Assembly: GCA_046290815.1 (NCBI GenBank)
Contig: JBKBUF010000019.1
Location: forward strand, 34,862-98,861
Source: JBKBUF01 sp046290815
Lineage (GTDB): Bacteria > Bacteroidota > Bacteroidia > Cytophagales > Cytophagaceae
DNA length: 64,000 bases
Direction: 5' to 3'
Part shown: in pieces, positions 53,379 to 62,006 of the stretch
How positions within the stretch are numbered: position 1 is the stretch's first letter
Layout of the letters: every line of letters starts with the position of its first letter
Made by a program: the position numbers and the translations under genes
Notes under the pieces: generated by a model
Told to the model about the DNA's origin: nothing
The model's database searches: none
What the model saw: only the letters and a program-made list of their open reading frames with translations

Positions 53379-55496
53379 ATGAAATACCTTTTTAGTTTAT
53401 TATTTCTGATTTTTTCTTTTGTCTCCTTTGCTCAGAATGGTAATGGCTATTTTAAAAAGTTTGAGCTGAAGGTGGATACCAGTACTTATGCTTTCCCTCA
53501 GGATGCTGTTTTGCAGAAGGGGGAAAAGATTCTTTATTTTAATGTGGATTCTAATGAAGAAATAGTAGAACTTACACTGTATCCTTCTGATGAATATCCT
53601 ATCAAATCTGCATACCTGTATGCTTCTGATGATTTTGAGATTCTTGATTCCCTTCGGAAAATTTCTAATAGATTTTTCAGGGGCAAGGTAAGACTTCTCA
53701 ATCTTTATGAGAGTAAATTTTTACGGTTTGCTGTAAATCTTGATTTAGAAAATGGAAAAAACGTTACAGAAGAATTGCGGATCAATCCTTCATATCCGCC
53801 CTCAGTGAAAGTCCCCTTCGATGTACTTGAGTTATACATGGGAGAGGAGCGGACTATAGAGCTGCCTGCTGTAAATGCATTTAATATTCAAAAGGTAGAT
53901 ACATGGACCAGCATGGCAGGTATCAGATTTCGTGTACAGACTACAGACCAAGCTGTAAGAGTGTTGGTGCAGCCTGAGCAAATGGGAAGCAGAGAACTAA
54001 ACCTTAACCTGACGAGTGCCCGCACCTTTATTATAGGAAAAGGAAAAGTAAGTAATGAAATACCTCCCATCAAATTAAAATTCAGCATAAGGCCAGGCAG
54101 ACTTCACTTTATCAATTTTGATAAAACAGATTTTTTTCTTGATCCTGGTGAAATGCAGGCCACAGAGGTGCAGTTTGATTACCACCCGGGATTTGAAATG
54201 AACAAAACGTACAGAATAGAAAATCAGCAGCGTCCCGGAGGAAGACTGATTGCAGAACTATTTACTGTTTCTGTAGTGGGAAATAATAAAATACTTGGCT
54301 GGATCAGATCATATTCTTTACATAAAATTTCTGAAGGTTACCTTTTTGTTAAGGATGGCGATGCGGCAAGATTTATCACTAACTTTAACATCCTCCCGAA
54401 ACCTTCGATTGAACAGATCAGTGTACTTCGGGAAGGGCAGGACTGGACTACCAACAATGTTGTATATCCTGGAGAAAGAATAGAACTGAGAATTGATGGT
54501 AAAGGACTTTCAAAAGCAGAATTTCAGTTTGAAGGTATTAAGGATTTACAGCTTGACACAGGCAGGACTTCCGAGAATGTACAGTTTTATTTCATAAGAG
54601 TCCCACTTGATATTAGTAAGAAGAGAATTCATATTTACATGAACAGGGTTATCACCAGATACGACCTTCAGATGAGAGAATACCAGACCCCGAGGGAATT
54701 GGATTTTATTGCCGTGTATTTTGATAAAGAAGCCAGGTATATCAGCAGTGATTACTTTAACAAACCTGTTCTTTACCGCCATTCTATTCCGGATATCAAT
54801 TTGATTTTTTATGAAAATCAGATTGACAACAAAGCCAGATTGTACGGTAAGCAACATTTGGTAATCGAAGTGAAAATGTTTAACCAAAGGAATGAGATGA
54901 TCCAATTCCAAAGGATAGATAATGTCACCATATGTCCTGGAGAAACTTCGCCAAGATACTCTTTCTATGATTTGAAGGATTGCCGACGGTCGAATATCAA
55001 TCTCAATGAATACCTGCTTCAAAAAACTTTTGACATGGAGGGTTGGTCCAGGTTGGAAATCTTAATTAAGCACAATGAGTTAAAATATGGCTCGACCCCG
55101 GGGTATTCCCGTAAGCTTACTTTTATCAAGGAGAGAAGAGTTCTATTCGATCTGCAGATATCTTTTCCTGCAGGTTTGCTCGTAAAAAGATTTGATCAGC
55201 CCGGTGTAGGTAATCTGACCGGTATAAGTACTGCCTTCCTGGCTCAATTGAGTTTTTATGATAAAGAAAGAGCCGGAAGACTTAAACCTTATAAGATAGG
55301 TGCCGGTTTTATTGCACTGGATGTATTTAATGTGAATGCAAGACAAAGAGATTTGGGGATCATTGTGATGGGGTCACTGTTGCCTTTACGAAAGGATACC
55401 CGCTTTACCTTCCCTTTGTATCTGGGAGGAGGATACCTGTTGCAGAATGACAGATTTTTCCTGGTTTTCGGACCGGGGATTCAGTTTAATTTTTAG
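53379..55496 (+). CDS. Secreted protein with large periplasmic/extracellular part and C-terminal barrel-like region
   Basis: The 705-residue product has a signal peptide (FVSFAQ-NG) and no family was recognised. Residues ~25-580 are beta-rich with Ig-like features (VVYPGERIELRIDGKGLSKA at ~365-385). The last ~120 residues look like an outer-membrane barrel (DLQISFPAGLLVKRF, YKIGAGFIALDVFNV, FPLYLGGGYLL) and end in FGPGIQFNF with a terminal phenylalanine, as barrel proteins do. It may therefore be an outer-membrane-anchored protein with a large soluble domain. The gene stands alone between deoC and the aldo-keto reductase. Confidence 0.7.
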   Translation: MKYLFSLLFLIFSFVSFAQNGNGYFKKFELKVDTSTYAFPQDAVLQKGEKILYFNVDSNEEIVELTLYPSDEYPIKSAYLYASDDFEILDSLRKISNRFFRGKVRLLNLYESKFLRFAVNLDLENGKNVTEELRINPSYPPSVKVPFDVLELYMGEERTIELPAVNAFNIQKVDTWTSMAGIRFRVQTTDQAVRVLVQPEQMGSRELNLNLTSARTFIIGKGKVSNEIPPIKLKFSIRPGRLHFINFDKTDFFLDPGEMQATEVQFDYHPGFEMNKTYRIENQQRPGGRLIAELFTVSVVGNNKILGWIRSYSLHKISEGYLFVKDGDAARFITNFNILPKPSIEQISVLREGQDWTTNNVVYPGERIELRIDGKGLSKAEFQFEGIKDLQLDTGRTSENVQFYFIRVPLDISKKRIHIYMNRVITRYDLQMREYQTPRELDFIAVYFDKEARYISSDYFNKPVLYRHSIPDINLIFYENQIDNKARLYGKQHLVIEVKMFNQRNEMIQFQRIDNVTICPGETSPRYSFYDLKDCRRSNINLNEYLLQKTFDMEGWSRLEILIKHNELKYGSTPGYSRKLTFIKERRVLFDLQISFPAGLLVKRFDQPGVGNLTGISTAFLAQLSFYDKERAGRLKPYKIGAGFIALDVFNVNARQRDLGIIVMGSLLPLRKDTRFTFPLYLGGGYLLQNDRFFLVFGPGIQFNF

Positions 55497-55583
55497 GGGC
55501 GTTTAAAATTGTAAGTTCAAAGGTCAAAGTTAAACTAAGTCGGAATATTTTATACTGTCATTTATTTATTTAGCTTTAATTAT

Positions 55584-55669
55584 AAATTCTAAACTCTAAA
55601 CTCTAAACTCTAAACTTTAAACTCTAAACTTTAAACTCTAAACTTTAAACTTTTAACTTTAAACTTTCA
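55584..55669 (+). repeat. aaactct/aaacttt heptad array up to an ATG
   Basis: At least ten 7-bp units (aaactct, aaacttt, with one 14-bp variant) end in aaactttcacca directly before ATG 55673. The end is nearly identical to the one before pth. Confidence 0.85.
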
Positions 55670-55672
55670 CCA

Positions 55673-56701
55673 ATGAAATACAAACTACTTGGAAAATCCG
55701 GTTTACGTGTATCTGAGTTATGTCTCGGCACAATGACCTTCGGCAGTGACTGGGGGTATGGGGCGGATATGGAAGAGAGTCGCAAGATATTTAATACTTA
55801 CATAGAGGCCGGAGGAAATTTTATTGATACGGCTAACAGATATACTGAAGGAACCAGCGAAAGATATGTTGGTGAATTTATTCAGGCAGAAAGAGAAAAG
55901 CTGGTGGTGGCTACCAAGTATTCACTGTATAACAGGATGGGAGACCCTAACTCAGCAGGTAATCACAGAAAGAATATGCGGCAGTCAGTCGATGGAAGTC
56001 TTAAAAGACTTAAGACAGACTACGTAGATTTATTATACCTGCACGCCTGGGACTTCATGACTCCTGAAGAAGAAATACTAAGAGGTCTTGATGACCTTGT
56101 TTCTGCAGGGAAGGTATTGTATATAGGAATTTCCGATACACCTGCATGGGTTATTTCCCGTTGCAATGCCATAGCAGAGCTGAGAGGCTGGACTTCATTT
56201 ATCGGACTGCAGATAGAATATAGCTTGCTTCAGCGTACAGTTGAAAGGGATCTGCTACCTATGGCAAAATCATTGGACATAGGTATTACTGCATGGGCCC
56301 CTCTTGCAGGAGGAGCATTAACCGGAAAATATCTTAAGGATATTTCAGACGGAAGAAGACTAAAACCGGAAAGTGCCAGGTTAAATGACAAGAATACTGA
56401 AATTGTAAAAGCAGTAAAGGAAATTGCAGACGAAGCAGGTTGTTCGCCTGTACATGTTGCTGTAAACTGGCTGCGTCAGCAAAGCCAGGTAGTGATACCG
56501 GTGGTAGGAGCGAGGACAGAAAACCAGATGCGGGAAAATGTGGCCGCATTGAGGTTCAGGCTTACCGGTGATCAGTTGTACCGACTTAACGATGCCAGTA
56601 GGATTGATTTGGGTTTCCCACATGATTTTCTGGCTTCTGACCCTGTGAAAAATGTGTTATATGCAGGGTCAATAGGAAAGATAGAAAATCATAGAAAATA
56701 A
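55673..56701 (+). CDS. Aldo/keto reductase
   Basis: The 342-residue protein is an NADP-dependent (alpha/beta)8 oxidoreductase. It shows LGLGTMTFGS-like SELCLGTMTFGSDWG, the catalytic DTANRYTEG (Asp and Tyr), VATKYS (Lys) and the LYLHAWD (His) tetrad. The C-terminal IPVVGARTENQMRENVAAL binds the cofactor. It resembles the YajO/YakC branch. The substrate is unknown. The start follows the heptad array without Shine-Dalgarno site. Confidence 0.87.
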   Translation: MKYKLLGKSGLRVSELCLGTMTFGSDWGYGADMEESRKIFNTYIEAGGNFIDTANRYTEGTSERYVGEFIQAEREKLVVATKYSLYNRMGDPNSAGNHRKNMRQSVDGSLKRLKTDYVDLLYLHAWDFMTPEEEILRGLDDLVSAGKVLYIGISDTPAWVISRCNAIAELRGWTSFIGLQIEYSLLQRTVERDLLPMAKSLDIGITAWAPLAGGALTGKYLKDISDGRRLKPESARLNDKNTEIVKAVKEIADEAGCSPVHVAVNWLRQQSQVVIPVVGARTENQMRENVAALRFRLTGDQLYRLNDASRIDLGFPHDFLASDPVKNVLYAGSIGKIENHRK

Positions 56702-56782
56702 AATTCGTAATCCGAAACTCGAAATCCGAATCCTTATAAATCAGATACCTTTTCGAATTTTGATTTTCGTATTTCGAATTTA
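56702..56782 (+). repeat. Heptad hairpin before tRNA-Leu
   Basis: The left arm has gtaatcc/gaaactc/gaaatcc/gaatcc units (56707-56732) and the right arm has cgaattt/tgatttt/cgtattt/cgaattt units (56753-56781); they are complementary with mismatches. It follows the aldo-keto reductase stop directly. Confidence 0.7.
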
Positions 56783-56821
56783 AATAATTTTTATTTTAAT
56801 TTGCTTTTCAATATAACACCT

Positions 56822-56903
56822 GCCCAGGTGTTGGAATTGGTAGACAAGCACGTTTGAGGGGCGTGTGCCGTAAGGCGTGGGGGTTCAAGTCCCCCCCTGG
56901 GTA
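56822..56903 (+). tRNA. tRNA-Leu (anticodon GAG)
   Basis: Eighty-two nucleotides with a type II variable arm. The acceptor gcccagg pairs with cctgggt, the anticodon arm is CACGT-TTGAGGG-GCGTG (one U-G pair) with anticodon GAG, and the variable arm is tgccgtaaggcgt. The T arm is GGGGG-TTCAAGT-CCCCC, and the discriminator is A. A TTAATTTG box (56796-56803) is one base off the -7 consensus. Confidence 0.93.
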
Positions 56904-56911
56904 CTTTATCG

Positions 56912-56948
56912 GACAGATCGATATTTTTCGGTCTGTCTTTTTTATTTT
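56912..56948 (+). terminator. Terminator of tRNA-Leu
   Basis: gacagatcga (56912-56921) pairs with tcggtctgtc (56928-56937), one G-U pair, followed by a T-rich tail. Confidence 0.8.
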
Positions 56949-56969
56949 AATTAAAGCTATTTTGAATTC

Positions 56970-57548
56970 ATGATTAACGCAGCTTATTCTGATCGATCCC
57001 TTATAATAGATATTTTAACTGATTCATTTGATGAGAATAAGAGTGTTAATTATGTGGTTAAACAGGATCGTAAAAGGAAAGAAAGAATAAGGAAATTAAT
57101 GACGTATTCTTTCGATGTCTCTCATCGTTTTGGTGAAGTTTATTTGTCAGACGATAAATGTGCCTGCGCCTTAATTGTTTTCCCCGATAAAAAGAAAATG
57201 ACTTTAAAAAGTATTCTATGGGATGCTAAACTTGCATTCACTTGCATCGGTAGTCTGTCTGGAATTTTTAAGGTTTTGAATCGGGAGTCTAAAATCAAAG
57301 CCACTCACCCCTCAGTACCGATAATTCATTTATGGTTTATCGGAGTAAAAAAAGAAAATCAAAATAAAGGTGCAGGAAGTAAATTATTAAAAGAGATAAT
57401 TGAAGAAAGCACAAAAATGAAAAGGGGTATTTTCCTTGAAACCTCTACATTGAAAAATATTCCCTGGTATAAAAAGTTTGAATTTGAGGTTTATCAGGAA
57501 ATTGACTTGGGTTATAAGTTATTTCTCATCAAGCATTCTCCTCGTTGA
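56970..57548 (+). CDS. GNAT-family N-acetyltransferase
   Basis: The 192-residue protein has the GNAT core in its C-terminal half: beta strand HLWFIGVKKENQNKGAGSKLL, in which the acetyl-CoA loop (Q/R-x-x-G-x-G/A) is QNKGAG, then IFLETSTLKNIPWYKKFEFE. The N-terminal half resembles the acyltransferase family with DSFDENKSVNYVVKQD. The substrate cannot be told. It follows the tRNA-Leu terminator by 20 nt and is probably transcribed on its own. Confidence 0.8.
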   Translation: MINAAYSDRSLIIDILTDSFDENKSVNYVVKQDRKRKERIRKLMTYSFDVSHRFGEVYLSDDKCACALIVFPDKKKMTLKSILWDAKLAFTCIGSLSGIFKVLNRESKIKATHPSVPIIHLWFIGVKKENQNKGAGSKLLKEIIEESTKMKRGIFLETSTLKNIPWYKKFEFEVYQEIDLGYKLFLIKHSPR

Positions 57549-57665
57549 TGCAGTTTCCTATACTATTCCTATAATAATTTACTGCTACTGTCAATAAAAA
57601 TTTTTTTTTGACCCGGAACAAATCCCACCTCAACCGTCATACTACTAAACTTTACCGCTACCCAT

Positions 57666-58151
57666 ATGAAAAAGACGTTAAATTTAGGCTACATGCTCTT
57701 TTTATCACTTTCACTTTTTTCATGCAAATACATTAATTCCTATGAAGAAGGATCACGAATCAGCATAGGAGATACAGGGGAAAAAATGAGAAATAAGTAT
57801 AGAGTAGAATCATTTACTGTAAATGGCGTGGACTCTATGGAAATACTAAAGAGATATGGTATGGACAAGGAATGGATTTTTGATAAATATAATGCAGATG
57901 ATATCCTATTTACTGAAGGTGAATTTGGTAAGGCAAGTGGTTTGGGTGGACCAGGTGAAAAGGCAATGGTGGAGATTATCTTCAGATCCTGCTTTGTTAA
58001 TGGCGTTTCAGTCGATATGAATCGACACACAATGCCTGGTTCCCTGTTTAATGCCTCCTGGAATATTATTAAATTAAGAAAGAATGAAGCGTTAAAGATT
58101 TCCAGAAATTACGAGGGAAACCGATATGATCTTAGCTTGAAAGTCTACTAA
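57666..58151 (+). CDS. Lipoprotein, first copy of a tandem duplication
   Basis: The 161-residue product has a lipoprotein signal (LSLSLFSC-KY). The mature part contains RVESFTVNGVDSMEILKRYG, LFTEGEFGKASGLGGPGEK and the C-terminal GSLFNASWNIIKLRKNEAL. No known family was recognised. The adjacent paralogue (620 bp downstream) shares the same blocks and even the upstream leader. The copies have diverged in the glycine-rich loop and the residues around it, which suggests two distinct but related roles. Confidence 0.75.
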   Translation: MKKTLNLGYMLFLSLSLFSCKYINSYEEGSRISIGDTGEKMRNKYRVESFTVNGVDSMEILKRYGMDKEWIFDKYNADDILFTEGEFGKASGLGGPGEKAMVEIIFRSCFVNGVSVDMNRHTMPGSLFNASWNIIKLRKNEALKISRNYEGNRYDLSLKVY

Positions 58152-58285
58152 AATTACTTTAAAGAATTGTTAAAATTTAACTTCACTTAAATTACTGATC
58201 TCAGCTCCGGGCAAAAAAAATCAATATTTGACCTGGAACAAATCCCGCCTCAACCGTCATACCAATAAAATTAATCACTACCCAT

Positions 58286-58774
58286 ATGAATAAGACTTTA
58301 AATTTGGGCTTCATGCTGTTTTTATCTCTTTCACTGTTTTCATGCAAATACTTTAATTCGTACGACGAAGGAACATATGTAAGTATTGGTGACCCAGGAA
58401 GAAAGATCAGGAATGAATACAGAGTAGAATCATTTACTGTAAATGGTGTAGACTCTATCCAGATCCTGAAGAGATATGGAATGGACAGGTATTGGGATTT
58501 TTCCAATGACCGAGCCAGGGATATTTTGAGGGCAAACGGCGAATTCGGAAGTGCAAGTGGTGCAGGAGGAGCTGGTGATAAGGAAGAAGTTTATTTTTCA
58601 TTTCGAATCTGCTCTGCCAATGGTCAAAGTTTTGATATGATGGATTCAAGTAAAATGCCTGCAGCATTATTTAATGGTTGGTGGCATATTATCAGACTAA
58701 GAAAGAACCAGGAATTAAAGGTAGGCCGAGATTACCAAGGCAAAAAGTATGTACTGACTTTAAAGGTAATATGA
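58286..58774 (+). CDS. Lipoprotein, second copy of a tandem duplication
   Basis: The 162-residue product has lipobox LFSC-KYFN and the same blocks as the preceding lipoprotein: EYRVESFTVNGVDSIQILKR, EFGSASGAGGAGDKEEVYF and GWWHIIRLRKNQELKVGRDY. The upstream 70 nt (ggaacaaatcccgcctcaac and acccatatgaa) are also duplicated, so the unit of duplication is the gene plus its leader. Function is unknown. Confidence 0.75.
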   Translation: MNKTLNLGFMLFLSLSLFSCKYFNSYDEGTYVSIGDPGRKIRNEYRVESFTVNGVDSIQILKRYGMDRYWDFSNDRARDILRANGEFGSASGAGGAGDKEEVYFSFRICSANGQSFDMMDSSKMPAALFNGWWHIIRLRKNQELKVGRDYQGKKYVLTLKVI

Positions 58775-58885
58775 CAATCTCGATATTTTTGTCATTAAAT
58801 AGCGGTATGATCTAATCCAAATAATTCCCAAAATAATTTTGTCATTTTCCGGTTAATTGCAGAAATTGATATTTTCCCGGTAAAT

Positions 58886-59695
58886 ATGACTCTGACACTT
58901 AAAAGGTTCTTTCTGAATGAACGGAATATTATGGCCATAATATTCCTTACCTCCATAAGTATATTTATTGAAGGTTTTGACAATATTCCAAAAGAATTGC
59001 TATCTGCAATCCTTACTTTCGACCATATTGTTACCCTTATTTTTATTGTTGAGCTGCTTGTCAAGGTAGCTCATTACGGATGGAAGGATTACATTTCTTC
59101 AGGCTGGAATAAACTGGACTTTACCCTTGTTCTATTTTCATTGCCATCGCTTTATATGGCATTCACAAATCATCACGAGGTAAGCTTTGAGTTTTTATTG
59201 GTATTCAGATTATGCCGTGTTTTTAAATTTTTCAGATTTATCAGGTTCATTCCGGGAATCGAACACCTGATAAAAGGAGTGAATAATGCCATGCGTTCAA
59301 GTGTACTTGTACTCTTAAGTTTTTTCATACTTATTCTGGTGTTATCACTTCTCGGATGTTTTTTGTTTAAGCATATTTCACCTGAGTATTTTGGAAATCC
59401 TTTGATATCGCTTTATTCAGTGTTTAAAATTTTTACTGTAGAAGGCTGGTATGAAATTCCTGATAGCATTGCTGATAAAACGAGTCCTCTGGTAGCTATT
59501 TTCACTAAATTGTTTTTCTCCGCCATGCTTATTATCGGAGGAGTGCTGGGGCTCTCTCTTGTAAACTCCATATTTGTCGATAGTATGGTAAGCGATGCCA
59601 ACAACAATATGGAAGGAAAGCTGGATGATTTGCACAGAAAAATCGATGTGCTGACGGAAGAACTCAGAAAGATGAAGGAGATGCAGGAAAAATAG
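58886..59695 (+). CDS. Single-domain voltage-gated cation channel (NaChBac-type) with CaV-like filter
   Basis: The 269-residue protein has the six-helix layout of bacterial homotetrameric voltage-gated channels. S4 carries positive residues at every third position (R108, R111, K114, R117, R120 in LVFRLCRVFKFFRFIRF). The pore loop is FTVEGWYE (T184-E190). S6 is FFSAMLIIGGVLGLSLVNSIF, and the C-terminus is a coiled coil (DLHRKIDVLTEELRKMKEM). NaChBac has TLESWAS; the E-G-W here resembles CaV repeats I and III. It acts in the inner membrane in Na+ or Ca2+ entry. It stands alone. Confidence 0.85.
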   Translation: MTLTLKRFFLNERNIMAIIFLTSISIFIEGFDNIPKELLSAILTFDHIVTLIFIVELLVKVAHYGWKDYISSGWNKLDFTLVLFSLPSLYMAFTNHHEVSFEFLLVFRLCRVFKFFRFIRFIPGIEHLIKGVNNAMRSSVLVLLSFFILILVLSLLGCFLFKHISPEYFGNPLISLYSVFKIFTVEGWYEIPDSIADKTSPLVAIFTKLFFSAMLIIGGVLGLSLVNSIFVDSMVSDANNNMEGKLDDLHRKIDVLTEELRKMKEMQEK

Positions 59696-59790
59696 GATTT
59701 AACCCTGATTTTTCAATCATATAAAATATTTTTTATGTAAATGTTTGGGAATTTTCTATATTAATGATCCCTTAACATTTAATTTTTATT

Positions 59791-60825
59791 ATGGAAGTAC
59801 AGGAATCTGCCGGGGAGCAAGCTCCGGAACTTTGCATCAATTGTAATCATTATAAACCGTTAGAAGGACACAACAGCCCCTTATGCACCTACTGCAGGAA
59901 AAGTCTTATTAATTATCCTATACCCACATGGCTGCGTATTTCTTTTGGAATAGTGATGTTGGTGGTGGTATATGCCATAAGTGAAATGCCTTCAAGTCTC
60001 ATTGCAGCTATCCATTTAAAAAAGGGCGAGAAGGCTTTAGTTGCAAAGCGACCTGCCACTGCTCTTAAAGAATTTTTAAAGGCCGACGCCAAACTGCCGG
60101 GATCCGCATTGGTGCATAGCAGATTGCTGGCAGGTTATGTTTCAAATTATGATTTCAATAATGCCTTCAGGGTATTGGATAGTTTGAAAAAAATGGATTC
60201 CAAAGACAAGGATATTGTTGACTTTGCAATGGATTATATTAGCACCATCAATCTTTATTACAAGAGTGATGAACAATATTATGCCGTTGTAAATAACCCT
60301 GAACTTTCAAAAGATTCATTAATGGGTTTTATGCGAAATTATATGTTAAGTAATCCCTATAATGGAGATGTGAAATATCATTATGCAAGCCTGCTGTACG
60401 ATGTGGAAAAATATGAAGATTCAAAACTGTATCTTGATTTTGCAATTTCACAGGATTATTCATTTAACAATGTTTATCTCTTAAAAGCAGCATGCGAAAG
60501 ACAATTGGGTAATTATGATAAGGGATTAGAATGGTGTGATAAAGTGATTAAGGGGAATGTGGAATCTGTAGAAGCCTACGCAGCTAAAGCTAAAATTTGT
60601 CTGCGTAAAAAGGATATGCCAATGGCGAAAACATTTCTCGATGAAGCTATGGTCCTGAATGAACAGGGCGCATATGTAAACTCTGTGGCGGCCCTTTATT
60701 ACGGCATGTTGAAAGACGAAGCCAATCTGCAGAAACATCTGGATATATTGCGGAGTCTGGGAGCAGAAGGAGAATATTACCTCAAATCAGTAAACAGTAT
60801 TTTGTCAGGCGAAAAATCAATTTAA
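59791..60825 (+). CDS. Zinc-ribbon, single-pass, TPR protein
   Basis: The 344-residue protein starts with a four-cysteine zinc ribbon (C15, C18, C32, C35 in LCINCNHYK and PLCTYCRKSL). One membrane helix follows (residues ~48-66), then TPR-like helical hairpins to the end (for example VYLLKAACERQLGNYDKGLE). This puts the ribbon on one side of the membrane and the repeats on the other. It is followed after 3 nt by the metalloprotease gene, suggesting translational coupling. It could present clients to the protease, which is inference. Confidence 0.78.
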   Translation: MEVQESAGEQAPELCINCNHYKPLEGHNSPLCTYCRKSLINYPIPTWLRISFGIVMLVVVYAISEMPSSLIAAIHLKKGEKALVAKRPATALKEFLKADAKLPGSALVHSRLLAGYVSNYDFNNAFRVLDSLKKMDSKDKDIVDFAMDYISTINLYYKSDEQYYAVVNNPELSKDSLMGFMRNYMLSNPYNGDVKYHYASLLYDVEKYEDSKLYLDFAISQDYSFNNVYLLKAACERQLGNYDKGLEWCDKVIKGNVESVEAYAAKAKICLRKKDMPMAKTFLDEAMVLNEQGAYVNSVAALYYGMLKDEANLQKHLDILRSLGAEGEYYLKSVNSILSGEKSI

Positions 60826-60828
60826 ATT

Positions 60829-61356
60829 ATGTTTATACCAGGTATAGTTATCACCATTGTTACCTTTCCGGGAGTTATTGTTCATGAACTTGCTCATCAA
60901 TTGTTTTGCAGGTGGCTGAAAATTCCTGTTTTCAATGTTTGTTATTTTCAGTTTGACAATCCTGCAGGATATGTGATTCATGAAATACCTAAAAATACTT
61001 ACCATCAGATACTGGTGGGTATAGGTCCTTTTATAGTCAACACACTTTTAGGAGCGGTCATTGCCATGCCGGCTTCATTGGCTTTTTTTAAATTCGGCAA
61101 TCCGCAAGCTATGGATTACATTCTGATTTATCTGGGTGTTTCTATAGCCATGCATTCATTTCCAAGCACAGGCGATGCAGCTTCTATTACCGAGGCAATT
61201 AACGGCAGTAAGAATATTCTGGTGAAAATTGTGGGATATCCTATTGTAGGTATTATTTATCTTGGAGCCCTTGGATCGGTCTTGTGGCTTGATCTGATTT
61301 ACGGTATCGGAGTGGCAGTATTACTTCCTGAGTTGATTATTTTGATTTTTTCTTAG
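60829..61356 (+). CDS. Membrane metalloprotease-like protein (M50/DUF3267-type HExxH)
   Basis: The 175-residue polytopic protein carries HELAH at 19-23 in its first helix (IVHELAHQLF), followed by a C-rich turn. Further helices contain NPAGYVIHEIP, GPFIVNTLLGAVIAMPA and HSFPSTGDAA. The zinc-binding HExxH within a membrane segment and the GP-N helix match the intramembrane-metalloprotease-like families. The third ligand is not obvious, although a D in STGDAA is a candidate. Start is 3 nt after the zinc-ribbon TPR stop. Confidence 0.75.
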   Translation: MFIPGIVITIVTFPGVIVHELAHQLFCRWLKIPVFNVCYFQFDNPAGYVIHEIPKNTYHQILVGIGPFIVNTLLGAVIAMPASLAFFKFGNPQAMDYILIYLGVSIAMHSFPSTGDAASITEAINGSKNILVKIVGYPIVGIIYLGALGSVLWLDLIYGIGVAVLLPELIILIFS

Positions 61357-61379
61357 GCAAGGAGGATACACAAGAAGCA

Positions 61380-61982
61380 ATGTTACCGGAACTTACCACC
61401 AAAGAAGCTTTAATAAGATTCTATAAGTTCAACCGGCTGAACCTGATTGATGATTTCAAATCACACTGCGTAAGAGTTTATATAGGCTGTATACTTGCAC
61501 CTGTGCCAAATATTAAAGCTCGCAAAAAGTATATTAAATTTCATGACCTTCATCACATCCTTGCCGGTTATGGCATTGACAGAATTGGTGAAAGCAAAGT
61601 CAGTGCCTGGGAACTTGGTTCAAGAAGCTGCAGAAGACCGATAATAATGATCATGAATCTGTTTGCTTTATCCACAGGATTTATTTTAAAGCCTAAAGAA
61701 GTATTTTCAGCTTTTTTGAGAGGTTGCAGGAGTAAAAATTTATATTATCTGAGTGATGGGATTTCTTTGGAGGAAATTGAACAATTAAAGATGGAGGAAT
61801 TAAGAAAATACCATCTTGAAATCAAATCAGAGGTAAAATACAAATGGCTAAGAGTGCTGGAGTTTTCTGCTTATGTATGGGTATCAATGATTATTCATGT
61901 GGTCATGTTGGTGATGGGAAAGGCAATTCTGATGGCAGAAGGTTTGAGAAAGCGGCTTAAAACTGTTAAAGTATCACAGTAG
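61380..61982 (+). CDS. Coq4-like protein (ubiquinone-synthesis Coq4 family)
   Basis: The 200-residue protein has the Coq4 signature HDLHHILAGYG (H55, D56, H59) followed by a downstream acidic ligand region (SAWELGS). In Coq4 these residues bind a metal ion and the protein scaffolds quinone biosynthesis. Bacteroidota use menaquinone, so the role here is likely different. Helical hydrophobic segments follow (IIMIMNLFALSTGFIL and AYVWVSMIIHVVMLVMGKAI). It lies 23 nt after the metalloprotease gene in the same orientation. Confidence 0.7.
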   Translation: MLPELTTKEALIRFYKFNRLNLIDDFKSHCVRVYIGCILAPVPNIKARKKYIKFHDLHHILAGYGIDRIGESKVSAWELGSRSCRRPIIMIMNLFALSTGFILKPKEVFSAFLRGCRSKNLYYLSDGISLEEIEQLKMEELRKYHLEIKSEVKYKWLRVLEFSAYVWVSMIIHVVMLVMGKAILMAEGLRKRLKTVKVSQ

Positions 61983-62006
61983 GTTTTAATTTAAAATAAT
62001 TACAAA

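Larger units (their letters stand above)
57597..58774 (+). repeat. Tandem gene duplication, 620-bp period
   Basis: The leader and gene at 57597-58151 are repeated at 58217-58774 with ATG-to-ATG distance 620 bp. Identity is highest in the leader and the N-terminal third. Confidence 0.8.

Noticed and set aside
58795..59064. Minus-strand frame over the start of the ion-channel gene
   Set aside because: It is a shadow of the well-supported channel coding sequence with no domain or signal.
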